Notes: generated by a model not told the origin, from the sequence alone. A stretch of DNA of 64,000 nt from Botryosphaeria dothidea (GCA_011503125.2 WWBZ02000051.1:496001-560000); one strand, 5' to 3'. Numbered from the stretch's first letter, positions 32,832 through 43,871 are shown. Numbers and translations are program-made.

Positions 32832-34214
32832 TTACAGATCGTGTTGTGGATGCATGGACTTGTTCTTCAAGTCTTTCCTCACATTTGCGACGAGAACATC
32901 CACCTCCTCCTTTTCCCAGCCTTGCACCTGTGTCAAAATACGCAAGGAAAATCCTTCGATTCCATCCGCATAGTTCGCTAGGTTGAACAAGCCGACTTCT
33001 TTCTATTCGCCGTGAAGAAAATCAAAGGCGTTAATCCAGGCGTTCCACACATTTGGGAGAGAAAGCCACTTACCAGCGTCTTGTCCTTGGGCCATGGTCC
33101 CACAGGATACGGGAAAACCTTGTGATGGACATTTGTGAATCCGACATCTTTCACCCACTTTTCCAAGTACAGGCCGGGCTCGCTCTCTAGACCGATTCTC
33201 TTCATCCCGTCCTGGACGTATCCGAGCCACTTGCATAGCGACGAGTCCTTGGAGACGGAACCATCAGTCGAGTAAATGGTCATGGTATAGTCCTGGAACT
33301 CTACCTAGCCGCCAGGCTTCGTGAACCTACGTGTCAAGCATTGATCAGATAGGTTTCTCATGAAACAGCGGGGGGAGATGGTACTCGAATGCCTGCTCGA
33401 CCAGCTTGGGCCAGTTTTTGATTGATCCTTGGAGGTAGCGGGAATGGATATAGTCAAATTTCTTCGTGTACGTCCAAGCTTGTTCGATGTCGTCAATCTC
33501 GAAGCGCACGTTGGGTGGTACAAAGTTGGGCTGAATGGGGCTCAGATCGTTTCCAAGTATCTGAGTATCGAACAAGTGAGTCAATCGCTCATTATCAGGG
33601 TTAGATGGAAGATGATAACTAGCTTACCTGCGCCGAAGGGTAGTCGTCCCCTGTTGCAGTATTTCATTAGTGCCGAAGTCCACGTATGCATACTTGGGGC
33701 ATGCTCACCCATCTCAATGGCCCAAATCCCCGTTCCTATGTGTCTGATTACATTCCAGCAAGAAATAAAGATGTGGATAAGGAAGAGTTCTACCTTGTGC
33801 CTATTTCTAGAATATCTTGCACATCCGACTTCACGTGCGCCAGGTTAAGCTTGCCTCCAGGCGAAGAAGAGTCATATGATGGACGAGGTCCAAGCAGTCA
33901 TTCTCGTCGTATTCCGATTTTCAACCCAGGTTTTCATAAAGGCTACTTTCTTTGGGAAACCTCTTACGTCGTCATTGGGAAGAAAATATGCTGCTCCGGT
34001 GCGTAAGCGCTAGGAAATAAAGCATACCGGTGGCAGACTGACCTCCCTGCTTGTACTGGTGGTACCTTCGTCCGTTCTCGTACTCATGATGCACTACGGA
34101 GGAGGCAAGCGATGATGTGCTGGGCCTATCGCGGGATCAGTGTACAGCACAATTGACGATCGGAGCATGAAAAACTCACAGCTCTGACTCGTATGAGCTG
34201 TCCGTCTCGCTCAT
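32832..34214 (-). pseudogene. LaeA/UMTA-like SAM methyltransferase, broken
   Basis: Minus strand, ATG 34214, TAA at 32832. Splice-consistent exons spell the canonical family: a start MSETDSSYES, STSSLASSVVHHEYENGRRY, YFLPND, then LEIGTGTGIWAIEMGDDYP (SAM motif I), LGNDLSPIQPNFVPPN, GSIKNWPKLVEQAFE, VEFQDYTMTIYSTDGS and the C-terminal helix region VGLFNLANYADGIEGF. Relatives are LaeA-like regulators of secondary metabolism and other UMTA methyltransferases. Two lesions: a one-base deletion near 33852-33857 within what should be an L-x-G-K-L block, and TAG at 33305-33307 where the conserved PGGW motif needs Trp. Everything else, including donors and acceptors, is preserved, so inactivation is recent, or one lesion is an assembly error. 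It lies between the GH5 and P450 genes. Confidence 0.8.
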
Positions 34215-35896
34215 GTCCTGCGATAGATGTTAAAATTCGAGAAGCCTTCCCGGCTGAATGAGTTGGCCCACCTCGACCTCGATTAGATCATGCTCAATGT
34301 GTTAGGCGCTGTAGTCCATGGTACGTGGGTGTAGTAGAGAAACAAAAGAGGGACAGGAGGTTGGCAAGACATAGTATGGCGGGGAAAGAGGTGCATTGAT
34401 TTCTTAAGCAGTCTGTAGGCTGTGCCGCAATTGTGTGCTGATGTCCCAGCGTTCAGGTACACGCGAGAATGACAACTCAGACGCAGTTCGTGGCGGATCA
34501 TGCCCATATACTGCAGCCCATGTGGAGTCAGCCTCGCCACGGCTGATAATTGAATCGTCCATCCAATAGTATACGATAAATACGCATGAGAGCGATCTCG
34601 ATGCGACGGAGCGCTCGAAGGGAAGACGTTTCCATCTTGTCGGGACCAACGGTTTTGCGTAGCACGGCATCCTGCGAGGCGTTTCAGCACATGAAATCCG
34701 CTTAAAGTTCAGTCCACATACTAATCTTAGAAAAGCGCAAGCTTCAGAGATATCCGATACTGAACTCAGTGGCATATGTCCCCTTTCTTCAGCCTGACAA
34801 CACTATCCTCAAAGCCAAACGCCGCATGCTCTGACCCTTCTCGCTCATCACTTCGCAGCAAACCTTACTGCATCATCGTCTTGCTGACATCTCCCGGTAA
34901 TGGTTGCGCCCCTGAGTAGTGTCCTCTCCCCAATTTATCCAATGGACGTTGCGAGCGTTGCTTCTGAAAGAAACGCGAATACAGTTCCAATCCGTAAAGC
35001 CCATTGCTGACTTTCATCCGAGAAGACATGTCCCCTTGTCCAAAAGAAGGTAATGGAAGTGGTGTCCCAAAGCAAAAAGAATACCAGCAAAGAAAACCCC
35101 CATCATAAACATCGGAGATCTCCAATGGTATCTTAATAACTGCTTCAATCAGTATAGGTGATGATACACTGAGTCCGGGGGTATCTTCGGCTCTTAGCGC
35201 ACAAAAGGACATGGCTTTCTTGTACACCTCAACGCATCATGTCTTCTATCAGCTTGGCTGATGTAGTGGAGGAGATAGTCAATGTTACCCTCACGAAGTC
35301 ACCCAGCATTCTGTGAGTCCGTACACTGTGCAGTTAAGCCTCGCTCTGTCGTGTGTGGGACGGTGTTGACGAACCAAAGTCCACGGCATTCGGGCGATGG
35401 AAAAGATCGGGCACATTTTGCATTCGGTCTTTGTTCTGGAACAGCAGTTGCTATCAAATGCGAGCTCGGCCGAAAGGTCAGTCAAAGACGCGGGATCCTG
35501 GTAATGCGGGGATAAAGTGGCAGTCGTCGGGAATGCGGGGTGGATAAAGTGGCAGGCCCAGAAATAGTGGCCGATCCATCAAGCTGCAGACCATTTTCTG
35601 ATAATAAAATTGGATTCCTCAAGTAAGTACACTTGGGGCTAAATAATCTGGACCGATCTGATCAATATTTCAAATAGTCTTTAGCTGCAAAACGGCTTTG
35701 TACACCACAGGCAGATTGCAAAAAAACCGGGGTTTTGGTTTTTATTGATTTTGGGATTACTGCATTGCCCATACGTCGGATCAATAACAAAGAACGGCTG
35801 CAAAACTACTTCGTGAATGGCGAGAGTAACATAAGCTACCTTAGTGCTCCTTCATATCTTCCGTCCAGCAGTCCCAGCAACTCATCACTTCCCACC
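34215..35896. other. Long intergenic region with possible decayed coding traces
   Basis: About 1.7 kb. On the minus strand near 34680-34530 one frame reads like an amphipathic helix (ALRRIEIALMRIYRILLDG), but it ends in stops and I cannot place it in a family. A 13-bp motif GATAAAGTGGCAG occurs twice near 35512 and 35543. No gene is called. Confidence 0.4.
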
Positions 35897-37451
35897 TCAC
35901 TCGGCAACCACAAACTTCAGCCAACAATCCCCGCTCCGCGTGCTCGCCGCAAAAATATCATTCAGCTCAATCACGTCATCCTCATACTCCGGGGGGGGCA
36001 CCGCGTCAAACTTCCGGAAAATCGTCCCAATTATGTACTTCAACTCGATCACCGCCAAAATTATACCCGGACAAATCCTCGCACCGCACCCGAACGGGAT
36101 CCAGTTCAGCCTCATCCGCGCATCCACGTCAAACCAGCGCTCCGGCTTCCATTCCTCCGGCTCCGGGTACACGTCCGCCAGGCGCCCTTGGTTGTACGCG
36201 CCCGTCGAGGCGATGGTGCCGGCTGGGATGACCGTCCCGGCTGCGCGGATGTCGTGGGTGATGCGGCGCTCCTGCGGCCCCGGGATCATGGGGTACATGC
36301 GCATGGTCTCGCGGACGACGGCGTCGAGGTAGGGCAGGTCCGCCATTCTCTTCTCGTCGATGTGGTCCTTGTCGGGGAACTGGGCGCGCAGTTCGTCTTG
36401 CAGCCTGCGCTGGGCTTGTGTGTGCAGCGTGAGCATCCGGCAGGTGAAAACTGCGGTGTGCGAGGCTGTGGAGCTGCCGGCGGCTAGGCTCTCGATCATG
36501 TAGGCGGGCAGGTGCGCCTCGGGGATGCCTTGGATGTCGCCGTTGTTGTCCTTGAGGCGCATGCTTTGCAGCATGCTGAGGACGTCTGTCTGTCGGTGGC
36601 CGGAGGGGTTGGACTTCCAGCGCTGGAGGGCGTCGCGGGCGGTGACGTCGATGTCGTTGCAGTCCTTGCGAAGCTGGCGCATGCGAGAAGTGCCGAACCA
36701 GGAGACAAGCATGTCGAAGCCGGGAATGAAGCCGCGCATTGCGTTGTACGTACTGAACGCATGAAAACGGCATACAAAAATTGGACTGTTTTGTCCGACA
36801 TGTGACAGCAGGCGGTCGGTCTCGCCCCAGAGGACATCGGTGACCACGTCAAGAGCTAGTAGCCTGAAGACCACGACACCGTCGACGCTGGCACCTTCTT
36901 TTGCTTTTGCACCCAAGAATTGAATGAAGTTTTCGACATGTGAAGAAATGTTCTTCACAAGGGTGTCCAGGTTCTTGTTTTGGAAGCATTGAAGCAGGTT
37001 CCGTCTGGCAGGCACAGATTTCTCGTACTCCAGGAAGCCCAAAGTCGAGGTTACGCCCTTCCAATAGCCCATGCCTGAGTAGAACGCTGATTTGACCGAG
37101 GACCGTGAGTAGATATCTTTCAAGGCGTCTTCATCAGTAGTGTGCACCTGCTCGGGTGCTATCACAACGACCGGACCGTAATCCTGAAGAAGTTTCGTGA
37201 CATATTCTGTGCGACGACGATTGTATATGGCGTACACCAGAGGCAACCTGGACACCCGTGCCCACCACGAGCCTGGTATGTGCTTGACAGGTGATCGTAA
37301 GAATGCATTAACGAACTAGGGCGTGTCAGCCACAACTACAGAGATGAGGTTAAAAACTTACTTGAAAAGCAACATACACTACAGTAAGGCTGACGACGAA
37401 AAGAGCCAGATGGTCAGAAAGAGGCAGAACTGAAAACCTGAACAATGCCAT
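35897..37451 (-). CDS. Cytochrome P450 monooxygenase
   Basis: Two exons, 37362-37451 and 35897-37315 (minus), phase 0, 502 residues. Exon 1 (MALFRFSVLPLSDHLALFVV...) supplies the N-terminal membrane anchor for the ER. The second begins with the Pro-rich hinge (SPVKHIPGSWW). Landmarks: I-helix AGSSTASHT, K-helix ETMRMYP (E-x-x-R), the PERW region (EEWKPERWF) and heme loop FGCGARICPG with axial Cys445. A single intron right after the anchor is common in fungal P450s. The family (CYP subfamily) and substrate cannot be read by eye; pisatin-demethylase/benzoate-type and secondary-metabolism P450s are both possible. Neighbours are a broken LaeA-like methyltransferase and a broken transcription factor, so a dismantled metabolite locus is conceivable. 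Confidence 0.92.
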
Positions 37452-38220
37452 TTTGAGTCTCAGAGGTTTGCTCTTGTGGATGAGAATCTTGGTGAAAGGT
37501 GTTGGTCTTATTTATCAAGCTCCTATAACTACGGGATTGTTCTGCAATTAGTCGGATAAGGTGGCAGTTGGAGTGGCAAGGCCGCCATGCACTTACCATA
37601 TTGAATAAAAAGGGTAATTTGCAGGGTTTGCGGGAATACCCCTGACCCACATCACGCTCTCCATGAACATGTTGTCGGTGCGAAGGATTAGGCATATGGG
37701 TCCGGTTTGAAAACCACTGCAACAGCACAGGAAAACTTATAAAAGTTTCGAGCCATTGTCTGAATGAAAGTATGTAGCATGTTGATGAAATTTGCGCTTG
37801 ATCGGTCGGAATCGATGAATGAATGACTTGATTGCCTGGTTGCCAAGGCGCTCGTGGTGTTGCTCCCCAAGACGTCTCAGAATGAATGACTAAGCTAACA
37901 TACTATCCAATAACAGATAACGGAGGTGATTGAGCTCATTTTCCATCACATGTCCTGCATTCTTCCGCCATGGACGGTAAGAGCAGTTGCAGCTTGTGTC
38001 ACCAGTGCCATTTGTACTCACAATGATCGAAAAATCTTTGTGCTTGAGGGAAATAGGCCATCCATCGGCCACAGGAAAAGATGTAGGGTGGCTGTGTGTA
38101 GCCGAGGCTAATCCATACTTTCGCCGCCTCCGTCGTAAGAGAAGGCCCCCACAATCCCAAAAGCCATCACAGAACAGACCACAAACCAACACCAGACTGG
38201 ACAGATGAACGTTTCAGACC
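37452..38220. other. Shared promoter region of the P450 and zinc-finger genes
   Basis: The two genes are divergent across about 770 bp. The middle contains dispersed repeat copy B (about 37785-37946). Short ORFs here are inside the repeat. Confidence 0.5.
37785..37946 (-). repeat. Dispersed repeat copy B
   Basis: Inverted relative to copy A at 7357-7520, about 93% identical by eye. Shared anchors include GAGCTCAATCACCT, TCTGAGACGTCTTGGGG and ATTCCGACCGATCAA on the minus strand. It lies in the P450/transcription-factor intergenic region. Confidence 0.75.
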
Positions 38221-40379
38221 ATGATATCTTGTCCACAGTGTCACCGCACATACCGAACTCAAGACTCACTTAGACGTCATGTGCAAAACCACTCCATTTC
38301 CAGCAGTCGGCATACATGTTCAGTTTGCAGCATCACTTTCTCGCGCCGGGATGTCTTGATTCGGCACATGAGAATTCACCAACAACCTGGAGCAAGAGCA
38401 AACAGCACCCGTCGCCGCTGCCATAAAGCATGTCAGCCGTGCAGGCAAGCTCGCGTCCGGTGTTCTGGCCACTTTCCTTGCGAAGGCTGTGTTGCTGCCC
38501 ATGGAGAATGCACTTATTCCACCGGATCACGGCGTGTGAGCCGTGGAGAGCCACTCACCTCCTCACCAGAGATCGAATCTTCAGCCGGACCCTCGGTAGC
38601 GCTCACAGCCAAACCGCATGGCGGTTTTGGAAAAGATACTGTCCAAGGAACTGATTGCAGTCAACCCACTCAACAGCCACCGGCAACTTTGACCTCCGAA
38701 ATCGATCTGCTGATTCCAGAATTTGATGACAGCACCGAGGCCTCTTATTTGACCAGCAGTGCGTTTTCTCATCCAACGGATTGGCCGTGGATTCATGAAA
38801 ATCTCTTTTTGCAGTCCGACAGTTCATTTGACTTGGGACTACTGGACAGCAACGGAATCACAGGAGCAATAAATAATGTCTTGCAGGTTGGATCAGACCC
38901 GTTTCCGCATCCCGTAGACGCGACTCAGAGCTATACTTCATTGGAAGTGACAGATGACTTTCGGAGTCCACGCGAAAGCTGCTGGCCACGACGCTCGTCG
39001 ACCTGCATTGCTCGGATAAGGAGCTCATGGCATTGGCTCAGGCGCGCCTTTTCAGCCAAGTAAGCGCCCTTTACTTTGGACAATCCATGGGCTTTTCGTA
39101 TGCACAGCATCTTGGTGCCATCCTCGTGGGACAGGTCCGGCGAATGGGGTTGCTCTCAGAGCGTAAGGAGCCAAAGGCACCATTTAATGAAGACCAAAAG
39201 CTGGACTGGTGCTCGCGGGTGGAAGCTCGAAAACGATTGGCGCTGGCAATTTTGAGAGCAGACATCTATACCAGTTTCCTTCTGAACACCTGGCCTTTGA
39301 TCCCCGCAGCGGAGCTCGAACTACAGTTCCCTTGTCCGCTCAGAGTCTGGGAGATCAACCCAGCTCTACCCTCTGAGTTACAGCGCATCTTGATACGCGA
39401 AAACGAAACCCGGCGTTTCAATTTGCCAATCAATGACTCCCTTCAAAATCTACTTCAGCAGGACACTCCGCTCCTGGGCCTGGGTGTGGAGGAGTACGAA
39501 ACTATCATATTCGCTCTCCAGCAACGCGCCTGGCGCTATCGTCACAGAGGCAATGACACCACTTTGAACCCTGCGAAAGAAGACATGCACTCCCCCGAAA
39601 ATCACGGCCTAGACGACCCCCCACCCCTACCAGCTGACCATCCACCATCAGCAACGCCACCCGACAGCCAACACGACCCACTGACCGCCCTCCGTTCCTC
39701 ACCATCATCCTCCTAAACCCGCAACCGCCACCGCCTCCTCCGCGCCCTCCACAAATGGAAGCGCGCCTTAGACACCACCCGCACCTCCCCGCCCCCGACC
39801 ACGTCCGCCCACCGCAGCACCATCCTCTCCGCCCTCCTCCTCTACCACCTCACCTACCTCCGCCTGCTGGCCCCGCTCTCCCTCTTCCAGCACCTCTCCC
39901 ACTCGCTCTTCGACGCCCAACCCGCCGACCCGTCCCACATGGCCGAGATCCGCGCCTGGGCGCGCACGCCGTTCTGGCCGGCCTGCGCGGCGCGGCATGC
40001 GTGCGCGATCGTCGGGATGCTGGACTGGGAGACGCGCGGGCAAGAGGAGGGTGCGAGGGCGCGGTTCAATTTCTTGAGTTTCGCGGGGCTGCACCACGCG
40101 GCGGTGGTGCTGTGGGTGTATGCGGGTACGAGGAGGGGAGAGGAGCGGTGTGAGAGGGTGAGGGTTGGTGGGCGCGGGGAGGTGGAGGTGTGTAGGGGGG
40201 AGGTGGAGGGGATCTTGGCGTTTGTGACGGAGGTGCATGGGAGGTTGGGGGCTGCGAGGGCGTCGTCGTGCCAAGCGGCGTCGGAGAGGTTGGGTGGGTG
40301 CGAGTTCCGGGTGGACATGGGGGAGGGGAGAGGTGAGGAGGGGGTCGGGAGAGTGTTGCGAAACGAGACACATTCGTAG
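38221..40379 (+). pseudogene. C2H2 plus Zn2Cys6 transcription factor with fungal_trans domain, disrupted
   Basis: The N-terminal frame (38221-39063) encodes two C2H2 fingers (CPQCHRTYRTQDSLRRHVQNH; CSVCSITFSRRDVLIRHMRIH) followed by a Zn2Cys6 cluster (CQPCRQARVRCSGHFPCEGCVAAHGEC), a known fungal dual-DNA-binding layout. The fungal_trans-type middle region is in another frame from about 38980 (KLLATTLVDLHCSDKELMAL, then ILVGQVRRMGLL) to a TAA at 39714-39716. The same frame then continues open (HRLLRALHKWKRALD, MAEIRAWARTPFWPACAARH) to about 40379. The frame change, an apparently missing stretch before KLLATTLV and the TAA (fits CAA-to-TAA) make it a pseudogene as assembled. An undetected intron near 38940 could rescue the first break. 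It probably once regulated nearby genes such as the P450. Confidence 0.7.
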
Positions 40380-40767
40380 TCGCGTGCAATGCTCGAGAAA
40401 GTCGTTGTGATGAGGGGTCGAACGACATTATGGTCCAACATTAAATCAAGCAAAGATCAGATGATGGCATGAAGTGTAGCCAGATGTCTCAACACGCCTA
40501 TTCTTAAGAAATTGTGAGCGAAGGATCAAAACACCAAACTTCTCTCAACCCGAATACCCCGAAGCACGATCAGCTTGGCGCCCAAGCATATAGCCCCCAA
40601 GGATCGGTCTGAAAATTCTTCTGACCCGTCATTCAAGCGACCCGAAGAAAGGAAGTCCTCTGAACAAATACACAAACAGTAGAGCTTCCATGCGACAACA
40701 CACAGCATGAGACCCGCGTATCCTAACCGCAGACCAGCCACATGGTATCGTCTGTAAAGCTTCGTGC
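40380..40767. other. Intergenic region
   Basis: Between the convergent transcription-factor remnant and the small secreted-protein gene. Nothing supported. Confidence 0.5.
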
Positions 40768-41072
40768 TTAGCATGCTGAATTCTCCTACATTATTTTGAC
40801 TTGCGTTAGTCCCTTTCACATCGTTGGCGCCATGAGTATTAACTTACGTCACACGAGCAAACCGAGCAAGTGGAGCCCTTTTGATGACAAAAAGTGCATG
40901 ACGAGCACTATTATTGTTCAATTAGATGCCATATTTTCCACGTCATATCATCTTTCTTGCTTACCGCAATAGCTGTCTCTGGTGTGCATCCTTGGCGTGG
41001 GAATAGCACCGACGCAGCCGTAGTGAACGTGACAAAGGTAGAAAAGGCGAGAACAATCTTGGAGAAATGCAT
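40768..41072 (-). CDS. Very small secreted cysteine-rich protein (61 residues)
   Basis: Three exons on the minus strand: 40965-41072, 40848-40907 and 40768-40785; introns of 57 and 62 bp with GTAAGC/GTAAGT donors and TAG acceptors, both phase 0. The 61-residue product has a signal peptide (MHFSKIVLAFSTFVTFTTAA), a possible PRQ processing point, and a mature segment with eight cysteines in 33 residues, spaced C-x7-C-x2-C-x2-C-x6-C-x2-C-x-C-x5-C. Ending at the short third exon gives an even cysteine count. Without that exon the ORF would stop at VS after the second donor. A TATATAAAGG box lies about 55 bp before the ATG. Resembles apoplastic effectors or antimicrobial peptides; family not recognised. 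Each exon is too short for ordinary ORF finding. Confidence 0.7.
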
Positions 41073-41125
41073 TTCTGCTCAGCTGAACTGGTTTTATTGG
41101 CGATCACATAGGCCGTGTACTTATT

Positions 41126-41135
41126 CCTTTATATA
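41126..41135 (-). promoter_or_regulatory. TATA box of the 61-residue secreted protein gene
   Basis: TATATAAAGG on the minus strand, about 54-63 bp upstream of the ATG at 41072. Confidence 0.55.
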
Positions 41136-41753
41136 CATTTCAGTTGGTCAAGTATTACATATTCCGATAGAAAGTGCCGAGACCTGGGATGACGATGGTG
41201 GAAGAGATGAAAAGCATGATTTTCAATTTATCGTTTGAGGCGAATACTATAATTTTTCTTGCCTTCAGGCTACCCCACGACTTAGTCTCTAAGCTTGAGG
41301 CTTAAAAAGTTAATTTGCCCCAAGAGGCGAGACCGCCTTTAAAAGTACTTTGTCGGGCTTCTGCTGAAGGCGAATGACCTTCGAAATCATAAGCGAGACA
41401 ATTGGGAGAGCTTTTTTTCCTGTGCTCTTGTCCTGCTCCAAATCTCGAAGTGCCAACTATCAAGACTGGCCAGCACCACGAGATAATGAGGCTGTGATCA
41501 TAGGCTACTTGATGTGGAAGTTTGATAAGCTAAACAACCTAGTCAACCTAGTCATGAAGACGTTCATCTCGCAGAGTTACCGAGGTACGTGAGCGCTCGT
41601 TGACCACGAATGCCAAATTCACTACCATCCAGACCGGCACCATGCTACCGAATTAGCCCGCGCATCAGGTAAACTTCGACCGGCATGGTAAGGGGGCCAT
41701 GATATCGTGGAAAATCCACTCGGCCTCCAGCTCATCCTCACACGAAAACGAAT

Positions 41754-41852
41754 TACAAGTCCGAGAATGCAAGGCTTCCTGTCCGCTCGACTCGCAAACG
41801 GGCCACTCAGCACTCAATTGGGCGGTCACCAGACATACCGGTTGATTTACAC
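41754..41852 (+). pseudogene. Degenerate 5S rRNA copy
   Basis: The stretch GGCTTCCTGTCCGCTCGACTCG matches the functional 5S at 62118 (GGCTTCCCGTCCGCTCAGCC), and CACTCAATTGGGCGGTCACC matches TACTCAAGTGGGTGACCATT downstream at similar spacing. About ten bases are missing between these blocks, and the terminal stem (ACATACGAC/GTTGTATGT) is lost. It reads as a relic 5S pseudogene. Confidence 0.55.
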
Positions 41853-42975
41853 TTCTGTTTTGCTCCTGAGCTTGTTGTTGGCGGTTTCACACACGAAGAG
41901 GGCTGCTCTACGCTCACACATGACCCGGATACAACAAACAGCTTTTTGAACCCTAGAGATAGCCGTTGAATTCAACCTGATCGAATGATTTTAGCTAAGG
42001 ACGCTCTGGCCTTAGCGGTTTAGGTGAAAATGTCAGCACCAGCAACCTTACCTATGGTTTTGAATTGGAAAGCATGGAGCTGTTCAAAATAACACTCTGA
42101 TGAGGTTCACTGCTTGGTATGACCAAAGATCGGTCAGAAATACTGCCTACTATGGTTTCTGCAATTGGAGGAAGCTGGAGTGGTGGCACCGGCAAGACTG
42201 ATTAGACTCGTGGGTATGACTTAGTTACCATACCTCGTGCGTATAGCGGATAGCATTCCCATGTAATCTTCTTCAATTCGTAGCGGAAATCAACATGCCA
42301 TCGCAGGGATTCTTGCCGAGGTATGCGTTGATGAGTCGGCGTAACTTCACATGTACATGCTTTCGATCAAGTAACTGGCTCGCGAGGTCGAAAGCAGGTG
42401 AAAGGAACGAGAGGTTATATACCGGCTAACGAGTGTGGAGTTGAACATTTCATGAATCAGAAGTTGGGCGGCGTAATTGGTGTGCCTGAAATGGTGGTCG
42501 AGGGGGCTGGCGCAAGAGCTCCATGCGCATTCGATGCCTGGGGAGCTAGGATCATTGAGATAATGCAAGACGGGTAAGGCATATCGTGATACTTCAAGAA
42601 ATGGTACCGAGGTGAAGAGTGTTTCAGTTCCTCAATCGCCATTCCTACTATACTGGTGTAAGGTACTCAAACATGGCAGTAGAAGTCGCATGTCTTCATG
42701 TGTTTTTATTGTTGAAATTACCCACCACGCAAGACTACTTGTCACACTACAGAATCCCATGATAATCAATCCTCTGTCAATGTCAATGAGCAGGCTTCGG
42801 CTCGGGGATGTACCTATTTTTATCCAAGCGAATTTCCATATACGTCTTTAGCGCCATTACGACATATGCACGGACCCACTTATTCATTAAGAATGACTCA
42901 TCCATGTTGATAGCACCCCATAAATTTGCGTCGCAGCTACGATCCACATTCCAAGACCAGAGTCGGTTGGTCGCG

Positions 42976-43871
42976 ATGGGTTCCAAATCCAAGGTTCAGC
43001 TCATTTTATGGGACCCTGAATCCGCCGACCACGTCGAGAGACTTGTCGAACAGAGAGTACAGTGCGGATGGCATTCTGTGAGGGTCGAGTCAAAGTGGCG
43101 ACATGAACAGAAAGCCGGTACCAAATGCGCGTATTGGATCGTAAGTTTACCCTCGCGGGTGACCATGCTGTTATACTTGTAAAGTCTTGGGGACGCCTAA
43201 CAAGCGCCTGACCAGTGCCTTTCGCCCGAAGATCCTGAATCGCGTGAAAAGCTTCAAAATCACCATACTGCATTCCCGAAAGTTCGTCATCAGTCATTCT
43301 GAGCAACGAATGGATCACTTTCTGATTACCTATCAGGAAAAGAATGCCTTAAAAGACACCTGCGCTTCGTTTCGAGGTGTCGCCAGGACCCCTTCCATGG
43401 CGGACATCTATCCGATCGGCCACATATCCCTTGACTCTGGAAACCCTGAAGCAAGGCACCTTGGACTGCCTTTGCCGGATAGCGGTGTGTATTGGATCAA
43501 GACCTTTTACGTATCTCACGTGCTCCAGAACAAAGGAGTCGGACGCGCGGCTATGGACATGATAGAAGCCATGGCAGTCGAAGAGCCGCTTTGTGCCAAA
43601 GTTCTTGCTCTGGACACGGTGCACAAGGACGACCAAATCAGACCAGAGTTCTTTGAGGCCAACGGGCAGCAGCCGCGCAAGGTGAGATTTGAGATACGTC
43701 GCGGCGTTGTGAATTTGTACTGATGGATTTGGACAGATGACCAACCACGAATGGTACGCGCGGAGGGGATACCGTGAGATCAAAGTGGCGCAGAACTACT
43801 ACACCGAGCCAGATAGCACTGGCAAAGTTTGGGATATCAAGACCGTGTTCATGAGAAGGGACGTTGGCTGA
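42976..43871 (+). CDS. GNAT-family acetyltransferase (second, unrelated copy)
   Basis: Four exons (42976-43140, 43216-43281, 43337-43681, 43737-43871), all phase 0, encode 236 residues. Each intron shows a consensus (for example CTGATTACCTATCAG at the end of intron 2). The N-terminal part (RLVEQRVQCGWHSVRVESKW) and a CLSPEDPE segment match fungal GNATs with a long N-terminal extension. The core has YPIGHISLDSGNP, then IKTFYVSHVLQNKGVGRAAM (acetyl-CoA motif A, V-L-Q-N-K-G-V-G-R-A), ending with NHEWYARRGYREI, the usual Y-x-x-x-G-Y-x-E motif. Acetyl-CoA-dependent N-acetylation of an unknown small amine is expected. Cytosolic. The 43187-43723 open frame alone would miss both ends. Confidence 0.85.

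Larger units (their letters stand above)
41073..42975. other. Long intergenic region
   Basis: About 1.9 kb between divergent genes. It contains the small secreted gene's promoter and a 5S-like relic (41754-41852). Short ORFs only; none supported. Confidence 0.5.

Noticed and set aside
35512..35555. Tandem or terminal repeat of a transposon (GATAAAGTGGCAG twice)
   Set aside because: Only two short copies without inverted partner or target duplication.
35735..36487. 250-codon plus-strand ORF
   Set aside because: Antisense shadow of the P450 exon.
39768..40453. Pro/His-rich minus-strand ORFs of about 200 codons
   Set aside because: Shadows of the GC-rich 3' part of the transcription-factor gene.
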